Numbered from the stretch's first letter, positions 1-7,508 are shown. The stretch is DNA of 11,630 nucleotides from Pavlovales sp. CCMP2436 (GCA_026770615.1 MU631508.1:21675-33304); one strand, 5' to 3'. Program-made: numbers and translations. Notes: generated from the sequence alone by a model not told the origin.

Positions 1-43
1 CCCAAGCCAGCGCAGCCGACTAAGGCACGCAGCAGGCAATGGG

Positions 44-127
44 CGACGCAGCGCTCAGACCAGCACAACATTCAGAACAGTCAGACGCCAGCTTGAATCC
101 CTATCAGTAAATATATATTAGCGGCTC
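44..127 (+). repeat. Flanking direct repeat, copy 1
   Basis: This segment recurs at 7528-7620 in the same orientation. Both copies start CGACGC(A/G)GCGCTCAGACC, share a block around CAGTCAGACGCCAGCTT, become TA-rich, and end in AGCGGCTC. In this copy the closing AGCGGCTC is the first eight bases of the 29-bp inverted repeat that starts at 120. The same sequence therefore lies outside both ends of the 7.4-kb unit. It could be a terminal module of tandemly arranged elements or a long target duplication; the window does not decide. Confidence 0.85.
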
Positions 128-148
128 AGCATGGTTCAACAGGTGTTG
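120..148 (+). mobile_element. Left terminal inverted repeat of ~7.4-kb element
   Basis: The 29 bases beginning AGCGGCTCAGCATGG match the reverse complement of 7480-7508 with two mismatches (positions 8 and 27). The left flank is TA-rich (ATATATATT) and the right flank after 7508 is (AT)n, so an 8-9 bp target duplication is possible but cannot be told from the TA microsatellite itself. A TIR this short with a TA-rich target fits a cut-and-paste DNA transposon or a nonautonomous derivative. No transposase is visible between the ends. Confidence 0.7.
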
Positions 149-714
149 TTCAGTCACTGGCTCGTATAAACCCTGCCTCTTGACCGCCCGTTGAGACCGG
201 TTCAGACTCTACTGTAGTAAGCCTCGGCAAAAATGATGACATCGAGTTCTATTCAGTGGCGTAGATCGTACGTTAACGTCAGGCCTATTTCATTTGAAAA
301 TCAGTAGCCCATTTTCCGACATGTCGCGGTGGGTCACTGAAGGCCGGAGCTCTAGGCGGGCACGAAGCAGGCGACGGGTAGCAGCGGCGGCGGGCGCGTG
401 CGCGCACGTGCGCGCCAGCGCCCCGATACGAATGTTGCCACTTGAAAGTTGGCCGGCAGCGCGTGCTCCGCGGTAGTCTGCTGGTCACTGCTGGTATGGA
501 CGAAGCCCACCCTTTCCACCGTGATGCGCGCGCGCGCAGGTGCTTGGCGAACCCCATGAGTGCAGCCAAATAGCGGGTTGGAGCCCGGCAGCGCGTCGAC
601 GAACCTTGGCCACACCGCGCACTCCTGTCAATGTCATCCCGCGTGGAAGTGAGCGGTCGGCGAGGTGAGCGAACGTGAGAAAGCACCTCGAGTGATCACA
701 AAAATTGCTGGCCG
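149..714. other. No supportable gene; subterminal region of the element
   Basis: Several overlapping open frames exist, all rich in Arg/Ala/Pro with no recognisable domain and no codon-level pattern, so I treat them as chance frames of GC-rich DNA. At about 392-416 there is an alternating purine-pyrimidine stretch (GCGCGTGCGCGCACGTGCGC) of the kind that can adopt Z-form DNA. Nothing here resembles the segment just inside the right end. Confidence 0.5.
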
Positions 715-1109
715 GGTCGAAATCCGAATTAGTGGCGCGATTCCGCACTGGGGAGGGGGAAAAGTGGTGACCGGGACGAAGAAGTAGACATTGGTCACCC
801 CTGCGCGCTAAGTGTCGATAGCTGATGTCAAATAAAGCCCTCCTCGACGGTCGGAGCCCACCTCGAGTGCCTCTCAGGTGCCTCTAGGGTCAACAACATA
901 CTGAAGGTAACTAACATTTCCGATTTTCAGCGTTCGGAAGCGGAAAGAAAGTCATTGTTCTCGAAGGGGTGCAGCGGAGTTAGTGGCAGATTCGCAAATG
1001 GGGCGCCGCCCCATTCACGAATCGGCAGTTAACTCTTCTGCACCCCAGCTAGTTCGTGAGTTGCTCCGGAGGATAATCACCGGACTTTCTTTGAAATTTT
1101 CCCGGACTC
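715..1109 (+). repeat. ~395-bp repeat, copy 1, with long hairpin
   Basis: The stretch from GGGTCGAAATCCG to CCCGGAC recurs at 7087-7479 in direct orientation with high similarity. Shared internal features are an inverted pair GGTGACC...GGTCACC near the start, a long hairpin (966-1046 here), and TCCGGAGG...CGGA followed by a T-rich tract near the end. The copy is followed by CCACTAATCCGAATTAGTGG, an imperfect palindrome that repeats the AATCCGAATTAGTGGCG found at its own start (722-738). It lacks TG...CA ends, so it is not an obvious LTR. It could be a nonautonomous element or a structured noncoding RNA unit. Confidence 0.85.
966..1046 (+). other. Long hairpin, 39-nt arms, 3-nt loop
   Basis: The left arm 966-1004 and right arm 1008-1046 match as an inverted repeat at 31 of 39 positions; three of the mismatches become G-U pairs in RNA. 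The loop is GCC (1005-1007). The outer stem is GGGGTGCAG paired with CTGCACCCC. The equivalent hairpin in copy 2 (7338-7418) has GTGGTGCCG with CGGCACCAC, so two base pairs have changed on both sides while pairing is kept. Confidence 0.85.
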
Positions 1110-1131
1110 CCCACTAATCCGAATTAGTGGC

Positions 1132-1863
1132 GTGGAGTCGGCGCACCTTGCCGATGTAGCAGGAACCGACCTCTCTGTCGCCGAGTTTGCGCTCGACGAT
1201 GCTGGTGGAGACGCTGACAAGGCGCTCACGACTCTGCTACTCGCGAACGAGCAGTGGAAGGTCGCGAAGAAGGCGGCCGCGAAGCGGAAGGCAGCTGAGG
1301 AAGCGACGGAGGCGGGATGGGCTGCAGCGAAGCTGCTGGCCAAGGTAGATCAGGCGGAAAAGGAGAAGAAGACGGCGAAGATTAAAGAGAAACAGGCGGC
1401 AGAGAACGCGGCGGCCAAGAAGGGGAAGGTGCAGGCGGCTAAGGCGAAGGAGCAGGCGGCTAAGGTGGCCAAGGAGGCCAGGGCGCAGGCGGTAAAGGTG
1501 GCCAAGGAAGCTAAGGCGCAGGCGGAAAAAACGGCCAAGGAAGCCAAGTAGTCTAAAGCGCAGGTAGCCGAGGCAAAGGCGCAGGTGAAGCCAGCACCAA
1601 CCCCAACCCCAAGCTCGACACCATCCTCGACATCCTCGACATCTCGCTCGACACCGACACACCGACCCGCGCCACCCGCCCAGCTGCCGTACACCGACTC
1701 GCACGAGCAGAAGAAGCCGCACGTGGGAGTCAACGTTGCCGGCCTCAAGACGCAGCCGGAGACCGAGGCCACCGGCACGAAGGCCAAGGCGAGCACATTA
1801 TCTGCGCCAAAGCCACCGAAGCCGGACGCCCCGGATACCGGGCAAAGTGCTGCCTTCGGATAG
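1132..1863 (+). pseudogene. UBA-like, Lys/Ala coiled-coil and Pro-rich protein, interrupted by TAG
   Basis: One frame runs from an upstream stop (TGA at 1057) to TAG at 1861, interrupted only by TAG at 1549-1551. No ATG opens it; 1132 is a GTG used only as a marker, so a missing upstream exon or decay is likely. About residues 9-38 contain FALDDAGGDADKALTTLL, matching the A-L-x-x-A-x-G-D-x-x-x-A-x-x-x-L-L pattern of the second and third helices of UBA-like domains. Residues 45-139 are a Lys/Ala/Glu/Gln helix with ~12-residue repeats such as AKEAKAQAEK, which continue past the TAG as SKAQVAEAKAQ. A Pro/Ser/Thr linker (from about 1585) and a polar tail follow. The continuous repeat pattern across the TAG shows both halves belong together. 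Function is unknown; the UBA assignment is by motif only. Confidence 0.5.
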
Positions 1864-2426
1864 CGCTCGACCCGACGACCTCACCGCTACCCATCTCGCA
1901 ACTGGCATCTGCGGGAGATGCTTCGGCACCGCAATCGTCCCTATGACTTTCACTGGCATGCGGCGCACTGAGGGCTGCGTCGCTGCACGTGGCTACCCGT
2001 CGAGCCACCACAGTGGAACCCATCTTCAACCAAACTCGAACGAAATCGGCTGTTAAGAGCTCTGCCGGCGCACCAGTATCACCGCATGGTGATGCTGAGG
2101 CTAGAAACAGAGTGACGATCAGACGCTGACAACCGAGGCCTCCTGGACGCAGAGACTGCGCACCCGGCGGTAGAAGGGGCATCATAACATAACACAACAA
2201 TTCCTTAAGTGGCGAACTTTTTTGGCACAGTAGGTTTTGGTGGGCCTGGCAACGGAGCTACAAGGCGAGCGCGCCACCAGGAGGCCGAGGCCCCGAGGTG
2301 GCACCGGGCCAGCCGGGTCAGGAGAATACCGCAAAACAAACTAACTTAAACAATACAGCCGCGCCGGACAAGCCGGCACGGGCCCAGATAAAAATTATCA
2401 GATCACCACCCACCCACCCCTCCCGG
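1864..2426. other. No confident gene; possible decayed coding tail
   Basis: After the stop at 1861 a different + frame reads as a plausible polar peptide from about 1945 to the TGA near 2130 (for example TTVEPIFNQTRTKSAV), which would need a frame change and read past another TGA. The - strand is also open here (2200-1745), so strand is uncertain. From 2160 to 2420 the sequence is less GC-rich and carries no convincing reading frame, RNA gene or polyadenylation signal for the - strand gene beyond it. Confidence 0.3.
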
Positions 2427-2721
2427 CTAATGGAGCGCAGCAAACATGCGCTCAACCCGGAATCCTGCTTCGAACCAGACGTCAAACACTCCACTGAACC
2501 GGCCTGACAGGGACCCAGCCCGGGCCAAAGCCGAGACCAGGGACCAGAGCACCACCAAGCGCCACCACGGCGCAGCCCCAGGACGGCTAGCCACGGCCGC
2601 ACCAACCCGGCCGCCATGGCCGCACCCGCCCCGATCTGCCAGGAAACAGCCAGAAGCACCGGAGCCGCCGGTGCAGCCACCAGCAGCAGACCGCCGCCAG
2701 AGGGCAGCCACCTCATGCCGC

Positions 2722-4169
2722 CTAGCGGCGCCAGCCACCGCCGCCACGACGCTCAGGCGAGCGCGAACGCCCGCGGCCACGCTCACGAGGCGGCGCCTGC
2801 CACGCCGGGCGCGGGCGTGCGAGCGCGGAGCAGCGCGGGTTCCCCTGGCCGTGACCGCCGCCACATGCCAAACACCTGTTGTGCATGTAAGGGCAACGGC
2901 TGGCGTTCCACTCGACACAAGGCAGCGCAATCTGCGCGACCTTCTCGACCGACGGCGATACCGGCACAGCGCACGGTAAAGGCAGACAAGGCCACAAGTA
3001 AGACGCAAAAACGCACGGGCGAGGAAGGGCGGACAGGCAGGCAGACGCGCACCCTTCGGAGCAGGCGCGGCTGCCTCTTTCGAAGCCAACCCGCGCGAGC
3101 CATGCTGCACCCACTCGGAGGTGCGGTCGCAGAGGTCCACACCGTCGCCGAAGCTACGGCCCTCGCGGAGAGCCTTTGTGACCACACTGAGCAGGCCACG
3201 GAGGCTCCCTATCAGCGCAATTGCGCTCTCGCGCGCCGCCGGCACAGCGCGCGCATAGAACAGCCGGCGCGCCTTCTCCGCCTCGTTGTAGATGATCAGC
3301 GGGTCACAGCGGCGGACCACGCGAGTAGCGCCTTCGGGCTGGGCCAGGCACTTCGACGACGCGGACAGGAAGTCAATCCCCGGACCATAGCGCTCGAGCT
3401 TGCCCTCCGTACCCGCAGGCACCTCAGCCGCGGACAGACCGGCACCAAACTGGCCGGCGATCGCTTAGGCGACGAAAATGCGCTACACCAGGGCGAGCGC
3501 CTCCCCCACCCCCGGCGGATCCCGGGCAAGCACCGGCTCGCCGATGCACCCATGCTCCAAAGGGTCGATCGGCGCAAAAGACCCGCAGGTGAGGAGAAGA
3601 CGCAAAGCGCGCACGACCTCAGGCCTGGGCGGGTTCATCAGCACCAGACCGCTGGTTTCCTCGAGGTACCTAAACCAGCGAAGCACAGCCTGCACCTTGT
3701 GCGCCTCGCGCAACTCCTTCGAAGGCGGCGCGCGGACGACCATCTCGCTACGGACATGGCCTGACGCCGCCACCTGCGGAGAGGGGCCGTCCAGCCGGCT
3801 CGCAGACAGCGCGAGGCGCGAGACGAAGTTGGTCACGGTGCGCGTGATCTGCGCGTCCGTAGGGAGCACGTTCGCTGCAACCGCCTCATCGTCTCCGTCA
3901 GCCGCCGGCGCAGCTGCCACCCTCTGAGCCCGCAGGGCCACCTTGACAAACCGGGCGAGCGGCTTCGCAACCGTGACGATCGCGTCGTGCTTGAGCGCCA
4001 AAACGCCGCACGCCTCCAGCGAGACGAACGCGCTCACGTCCAGAGCCTCGACCGCGACGAGCCAGGTCGCGAGGAGTGCATCCGTCACGTAGGGTGGAGG
4101 GGCGTGCTCGGCGATGAACTACATGAACTCGGTGCACGGTACCGGAACGGGGACCGAGAGGACGGCCAT
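2722..4169 (-). pseudogene. Retroelement Gag-like protein with C-terminal Cys/His cluster (broken frame)
   Basis: Reading leftward from ATG at 4169, one frame gives protein-like sequence over about 380 codons, broken only by TAG (4121-4119), TAG (3485-3483) and TAA (3467-3465). Recognisable pieces include FIAEHAPPPYVTDALLATW, KVQAVLRWFRYLEETSG and CDPLIIYNEAEKARRLF. At the T5 run (A5 on the + strand, 3007-3011) the sensible frame shifts by one base and continues as VSPSVEKVAQIALPC to a cluster CVEWNASRCPYMHNRC plus CLACGGGHGQGNPRC (about 2919-2830; spacing C-x7-C-x3-H-x2-C-x2-C-x3-H-x6-C). An Arg/Gly/Ser-rich tail ends at TAG 2724-2722. Such a Cys/His cluster before a basic tail is typical of nucleocapsid-like ends of retroelement Gag proteins, including DIRS-type and related elements. 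No reverse transcriptase, recombinase or integrase follows. It is a dead gene, or a live one hidden by a homopolymer error and recoded stops. Gag identity is inferred from the cluster and layout. Confidence 0.5.
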
Positions 4170-4265
4170 CTGAAGCGCGCGAAGAGGACTTGCGGGGCCA
4201 CAAGAAGCTCAAGTCGAAAAACGTTTCGGGAACTTCATGAACTCGGCGCACGGTACCGGGACGGA
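4128..4265 (+). repeat. Direct repeat overlapping the 5' end of the Gag-like gene
   Basis: The segment from about 4129 (ATGAACTCGGTGCACGGTAC) is repeated from about 4236 (ATGAACTCGGCGCACGGTAC) at a spacing of 107 bp. On the - strand both copies encode the same short peptide, VPVPC(T/A)EFM, in the same frame, with TGA at 4211-4209 between them. The upstream copy continues KFPKRFST and stops; the downstream copy continues into the Gag-like frame. This looks like a partial tandem duplication of the start of the gene. Confidence 0.65.
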
Positions 4266-4795
4266 GACAGCCCAACATCGCCGACATCCCGTCAAGAAAA
4301 CACCGTCAGTTCCTCGACATTCGCTACTCGAGGGAGCGACTTCCCAAGACGCGCGCCCCCACACAACCGCACGCACCCGTGCCGTAGGGGGGAGCACGCA
4401 AGCACCGGCAAGCGCAGCCCGCATAACCGGACGACGACGAGACGACGCGTCGACGCGGCGGAGAAGTCGCTCGGCGGCCCACCGGGGGTGCGCTGAGATG
4501 GCAGCATTTGCTGTCCGGGCCGTGACGCGCAGAAGGTGACGAGCAGGACGCCAGCAGGGAGTTAGGAATCACGCGCCGCCGGTTTCTCATACCGGCAGGC
4601 GCCTCGCACCGGCAGCGTCCGCATTGTCCGTCACCTGGATCGCCGTCACGCCCGTTTCCCAACCGAATGTCGGAGCCCTGCGCTAACCGCATTCGGTGGG
4701 ACTGGGGGAGGGTACAGCTGGGCCGGGCAGTGGTGGCTACCATACCATAGTTGCCCAGGCGACATCGCCCAGCTGGCATATCACAATTATTGGTG
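4266..4795. other. Gene-poor region with two hairpins
   Basis: Open frames here are Arg/Ser/Pro-rich with no domain. Two inverted repeats stand out. The first (4573-4602) is GCGCCGCCGGT / ACCGGC-A-GGCGC, 11 base pairs with one bulged A and a 7-base loop TTCTCAT. The second is ACCGAATG (4662-4669) paired with CATTCGGT (4690-4697). The region lies upstream of the - strand Gag-like gene and may be its leader or promoter, but no specific promoter motif is visible. Confidence 0.4.
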
Positions 4796-4796
4796 C

Positions 4797-4903
4797 GACG
4801 GCGACGGCGGCGGCGGCGGCGGCGGTGCGGCAGGCGGCGACGGCGGTGGCGGCGGCGGCGGCGGTGGCGGCGGCGGCGTGGTAGCGGCGATGGAGGCTGC
4901 GGA
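4797..4903 (+). repeat. GGC/GAC triplet repeat tract
   Basis: About 100 bp of interrupted GGC triplets with scattered GAC, GGT and GTG variants. In one frame it would encode poly-Ala, in another poly-Arg. No flanking sequence suggests a protein, so I call it an imperfect trinucleotide microsatellite. It abuts an AT-rich stretch (about 5085-5118), giving a very sharp composition change. Confidence 0.85.
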
Positions 4904-5107
4904 GGCGATGGCGACGGTGACAGAGTTTGGCTTTATAGACGAGATATTGGGCGCGTTCGGCAACTCAATTTTTTTGTCAGTTGTGGGCCTACAGCATAGG
5001 CGCAGCTGAAGGTACCTGCTGGCACGGCGGATTCACTCGCGAGAGTGACGTCGTTATGAACCGACGGCGATGAGAGACGCGGGCAGAATAAATTATAAAA
5101 AATATTT

Positions 5108-5205
5108 CTATATTAATGTAGGGGGGTTCGGGCTGGCGGTACGTTTCAAGCTCAAGTCAGGCTGATCTTAGCGCTCCGACGCAGGCTCCTACGCGCTACG
5201 CCGAA
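5108..5205 (+). repeat. 98-bp dispersed repeat, copy 1
   Basis: This segment starts CTATATTAATGTAGGGGGG and ends CTACGCGCTACGCCGAA. It recurs at 10666-10763 with identical length and about five substitutions, most of them clustered near the middle-right. The match stops abruptly on both sides. Copy 1 has no flanking duplication, unlike copy 2. It contains no coding frame and no convincing tRNA-type promoter boxes. It is probably a short nonautonomous element. Confidence 0.85.
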
Positions 5206-5315
5206 GTGGGGAGCTGGTAGAAGTGGTGGATGATGAGGAAGCCGAAAACAAAGCGCAGGAGTTGCTGCGCAACGCGGGGCCGCCCAACAGTGCGCGAGCA
5301 AGCGAATCCGTTGGT

Positions 5316-5880
5316 GATCCCAGCGGTGACGAATCGCTGGGAAGCGATGGGATTTTGAATGTCGAGAACTCGTTTGCGCGTGCAGGGCGCGGGCCGCAGC
5401 GCGGGGGCGCGGTGGAAGGACTGGTTGAAGAAGGAGCTGAAGGAGCCGAGACGTCGAGCGCGAGCGAGTCCACTTGATGGCGGGTTTGGGTTTGGAATGC
5501 CGTGAATTTGTTCGCGCGTGCAGGGCGCGGGCCGCCGCGCGGGGGCGCGGGCCGCCGCGCGGGGGCGCGGTGGAAGGACTAGTTGAAGAAGGAGCCGAAG
5601 GAGCCAAACCAGGCAACGCGAGGCCGTCCGGCCGAGCGCAAGCGAGCGAGTTCATTGGTGGTCTCACCGTCGGCGTGTCGCTAGGAAGCGACGGGGTTTT
5701 GAATGCCGTGAACTCGTTCGCGCGTGCGGGGCGCGGGCTGCAGCGCGGGGGCGCGTTGAAAGGACTGGTTGAAGAAGGAGCCGAAGGAGCCGAGACGTCG
5801 AGCGCGAGCGAGTCCACTTGATGGCGGGTTTGGGTTTGGAATGCTATGAACTTGTTCGCGCGCGCATGGCGCGGGCAACA
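5316..5880 (+). repeat. 344-bp tandem duplication with internal sub-repeats
   Basis: Two large units are offset by exactly 344 bp, shown by matching landmarks (TTTTGAAT at 5353 and 5697; CACTTGATGG at 5471 and 5815). Each unit contains two related half-units around TCGCGCGTGCAGGGCGCGGG. A 20-bp GC-rich block is also tandemly doubled at 5525-5564. Both strands have long open frames here (an acidic GLVEEGAEGAE frame on +, a Pro/Ser/Thr-rich frame on -). Because 344 is not divisible by three, any one frame changes meaning between units, so a single repeat protein spanning both is unlikely. Confidence 0.8.
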
Positions 5881-5959
5881 GCGCGGAGGCGCGGTGGATG
5901 AGGTAGAAGATGAAGCGTCCGTGATGGAGGTTGCCGATAGCAGTGCGTACAACAGCTTT

Positions 5960-5986
5960 GCGAGGCAGCCCATCGGGCTGCCTCGC
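5960..5986 (+). other. Perfect 12-bp hairpin with ATC loop
   Basis: GCGAGGCAGCCC (5960-5971) and GGGCTGCCTCGC (5975-5986) are exact reverse complements around ATC. It lies between the tandem duplication and the repeat-protein pseudogene. No T-tract follows, so it is not a bacterial-style terminator. Its role is unknown. Confidence 0.85.
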
Positions 5987-6014
5987 GAGCGGGCAGCGCA
6001 TCCGGCCGTTTAAG

Positions 6015-7039
6015 GATGGCGAACAATCTATGTGTTCTATTACAAGGAGCAGCACACTCCCGCATTCTCCATTCGGCATGAGCCGCGGGAAGAACGCCTT
6101 GTGTTCCGAACCTCTTTTATCGAACCTCTTGTGGCGACTGCTCTCCGAACAGCCTTTGAACACGTCGCGCGTGAGCACGTCGCGCGTTCCCGGATCGGCA
6201 CAAGAGCGGTCATGCCGCTGCCGACGGGCGAGTCGCACGCAGACGACAACGCGCTGACGCACGCGGACGACGACGCGCTGAGCCCCCGCAGGCCACGCAC
6301 TCCCAGACTAACAGTCCGTGACCAGGAGCGGAACATCGAGCAGCTCCACCCCAAGCAGACGCCGCGCTGCGTGCTAAGTTTGACGCTGCCGGCATCGACG
6401 TCGATTACCATGCGCCGCCGGCCGGCGAGTCCCGCGACGCCAGGAATGTGCGGATGAGATCGCTCCGCATGATGCTCGCGCGCACGATCGCCGACGCCGC
6501 GCTGCGCGCTGACTTCGACGCTGCCGGAATCGGCGACAAGTACATCGTGCCGCCGCCCAGCGAGGCCAACGACGCAAGGACCCGGCGGATGGGGTCGCTG
6601 CGCAAGGTGTGCGATCGCGCGCTTGCCGAGGATGAGGCGGCGGCTGCGGACCAGCGGCACGCCGACGCCGACGCCGCGCTGCGCGCTGACTTCGACGCTG
6701 CCGGGATCGGCGACAAGTACATCGTGCCGCCGCCCGGCGAGGGCGACGACGCCAGGACCCGGCAGATGAGGTCGCTGTGCATGATGCGCGATCGCGCGCT
6801 GGCCAAGGATGAGACGGCGACTGCGGAGCAGGTGCTGGCTAAGGCACCGGTCCAGAAGCCCCTCGGGCAGCAGCGGCACGCCGACGCCGCGCTGCGCGCT
6901 GACTTCGACGCTGCCGGGATCGGCGACAAGCACATCGTGCCGCCGCAGAGCCTGTGGCATCCGCTACAAGTTCACCACCAACCTCACCTCTACCACCACC
7001 TCTATCACCACCATCCCTGCTGCCAGGACTAACGACTGA
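6015..7039 (+). pseudogene. Repeat protein with AALRADFDAAGIGDKYIVPP units, frame-broken
   Basis: An N-terminal part reads in one frame from about 6015-6032 to 6350 (for example HEPREERLVFRTSFIEPLVA), with no good ATG in that frame and TAA at 6011 just before it. Around the C4 run at 6349-6352 the sensible frame shifts by one base. The next frame (6361-6950) carries four units of AALRA(K/D)FDAAGI followed by linkers such as PPPGEGDDARTRQMRSL. After the fourth unit the frame that looks most natural shifts again (GIRYKFTTNLTST, Thr-rich) to TGA at about 7037-7039; the unshifted frame ends in a His-rich tail at TAA 7030. I do not recognise the family. The unit spacing shows it evolved as protein, but frame breaks and the missing start suggest it is now broken, or that single-base assembly errors are present. 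Confidence 0.5.
6361..6950 (+). repeat. Four codon-phased coding repeats
   Basis: Unit starts (GCCGCGCTGCG) are at 6361, 6496, 6673 and 6886. Spacings are 135, 177 and 213 bp, each a multiple of three, and the linkers differ by 14 and 12 codons. The units share a ~20-residue core and an Arg/Met-rich segment. Length changes limited to whole codons are what selection on a translated protein leaves. Confidence 0.8.
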
Positions 7040-7061
7040 CGTCGACCAAGTCAGTGAGTGA

Positions 7062-7074
7062 ATGCTGAGCCGCT
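7062..7074 (-). mobile_element. Internal right-type element end
   Basis: ATGCTGAGCCGCT is the exact reverse complement of the first 13 bases of the left inverted repeat (120-132) and is followed by ATATATA. It therefore looks like a second right-hand end of the same transposon family, 434 bp inside the outer end at 7508. A shorter element 120-7074 could have been an earlier unit, or this could be one end of a second copy. Confidence 0.6.
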
Positions 7075-7086
7075 ATATATACAACA

Positions 7087-7479
7087 GGGTCGAAATCCGA
7101 ATTAGTGGCGCGATTCCGCACTGGGGAGGAGGAAAAGTGGTGACCGGGACGAAGAAGTAGACATTGGTCACCCTGCGCTCCAAGTGTCGATAGCTGATGT
7201 CGAGTAGAGCCCTCCTCGACGGTCGGAGCCCACCTCGTGTGCCTCCCAGGTGCCTCTAGGGTCGATAACATACTTCGTGTAACTAACATTTCCGATTCTC
7301 AGCGTTCGGAAGCGAAAAGAAAGTCATGGTCGCCGAAGTGGTGCCGCGCAGTTGGTTGCAGATTCGTGTATGGGGCGGTGCCTCATCCACGAATCTGCAA
7401 CAAACTCGACGGCACCACCTCCGGTTCTTGACTTGCTCCGGAGGATTTTCATCGGACTTTTTTGATTTTTCCCCCGGAC
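7087..7479 (+). repeat. ~395-bp repeat, copy 2, abutting the right TIR
   Basis: Direct repeat of 715-1109. It begins just after the internal element end and its TA tract, and stops exactly where the right inverted repeat begins at 7480. Conserved internal features are GGTGACC...GGTCACC, the long hairpin at 7338-7418 and TCCGGAGG...TCGGA followed by a T7 run. In the reverse reading this would be subterminal sequence of the element. Confidence 0.85.
7338..7418 (+). other. Long hairpin, equivalent to 966-1046
   Basis: Arms 7338-7376 and 7380-7418 match at 33 of 39 positions around the loop GGT. The arm sequences have drifted from copy 1, but pairing is kept or improved: G-C became T-A at stem position 2, A-T became C-G at position 8, and the mismatch at position 20 became T-A. 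Confidence 0.85.
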
Positions 7480-7508
7480 CAGCACCTGTTGAACCATGCT
7501 AAGCCGCT
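7480..7508 (-). mobile_element. Right terminal inverted repeat of ~7.4-kb element
   Basis: The reverse complement begins AGCGGCTTAGCATGG and matches the left end (120-148) at 27 of 29 bases. It is followed directly by a 15-base AT alternation (7509-7523), probably both target and source of the ambiguous target duplication. Confidence 0.7.

Noticed and set aside
1237..1796. Minus-strand Leu/Arg-rich and Ala/Phe-rich frames opposite the coiled-coil gene
   Set aside because: They mirror the AAG/GCG-rich + strand repeats and show no independent features.
2616..3764. 382-codon open frame on the + strand
   Set aside because: It is opposite the Gag-like gene, is rich in Arg/Ala/Pro/His without a domain, and the minus strand carries the protein-like composition and the Cys/His cluster.
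4573..4602. tRNA-like stem with a 7-base loop TTCTCAT
   Set aside because: The stem and loop resemble an anticodon arm, but there is no matching acceptor stem and no GGTTCGAATCC-type T arm downstream on either strand.
4797..4903. Poly-Ala/Arg protein from the GGC tract
   Set aside because: The frames are simple translations of a triplet repeat with no supporting flanks.
5108..5205. 98-bp repeat as a tRNA-derived SINE
   Set aside because: GGTTCGGGCTGG loosely resembles a B box, but no A box lies at the right distance, and there is no A-rich tail.
5152..5973. 273-codon minus-strand open frame across the tandem duplication
   Set aside because: The repeat units are read in different frames by this ORF because the period is 344 bp, so it does not encode a repeated protein; it is likely open by composition.
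6040..6960. 306-codon minus-strand frame with repeats opposite the repeat protein
   Set aside because: Its repeats are the reverse reading of the + strand units; the + strand gives a more balanced, charged protein with phased spacing, and the minus frame lacks a domain.
715..7479. The two ~395-bp direct repeats as LTRs of a retrotransposon
   Set aside because: They do not begin TG or end CA, no short target duplication flanks the pair, no primer-binding site or polypurine tract is evident, and no polymerase lies between them. The second copy also stops precisely at an inverted repeat.
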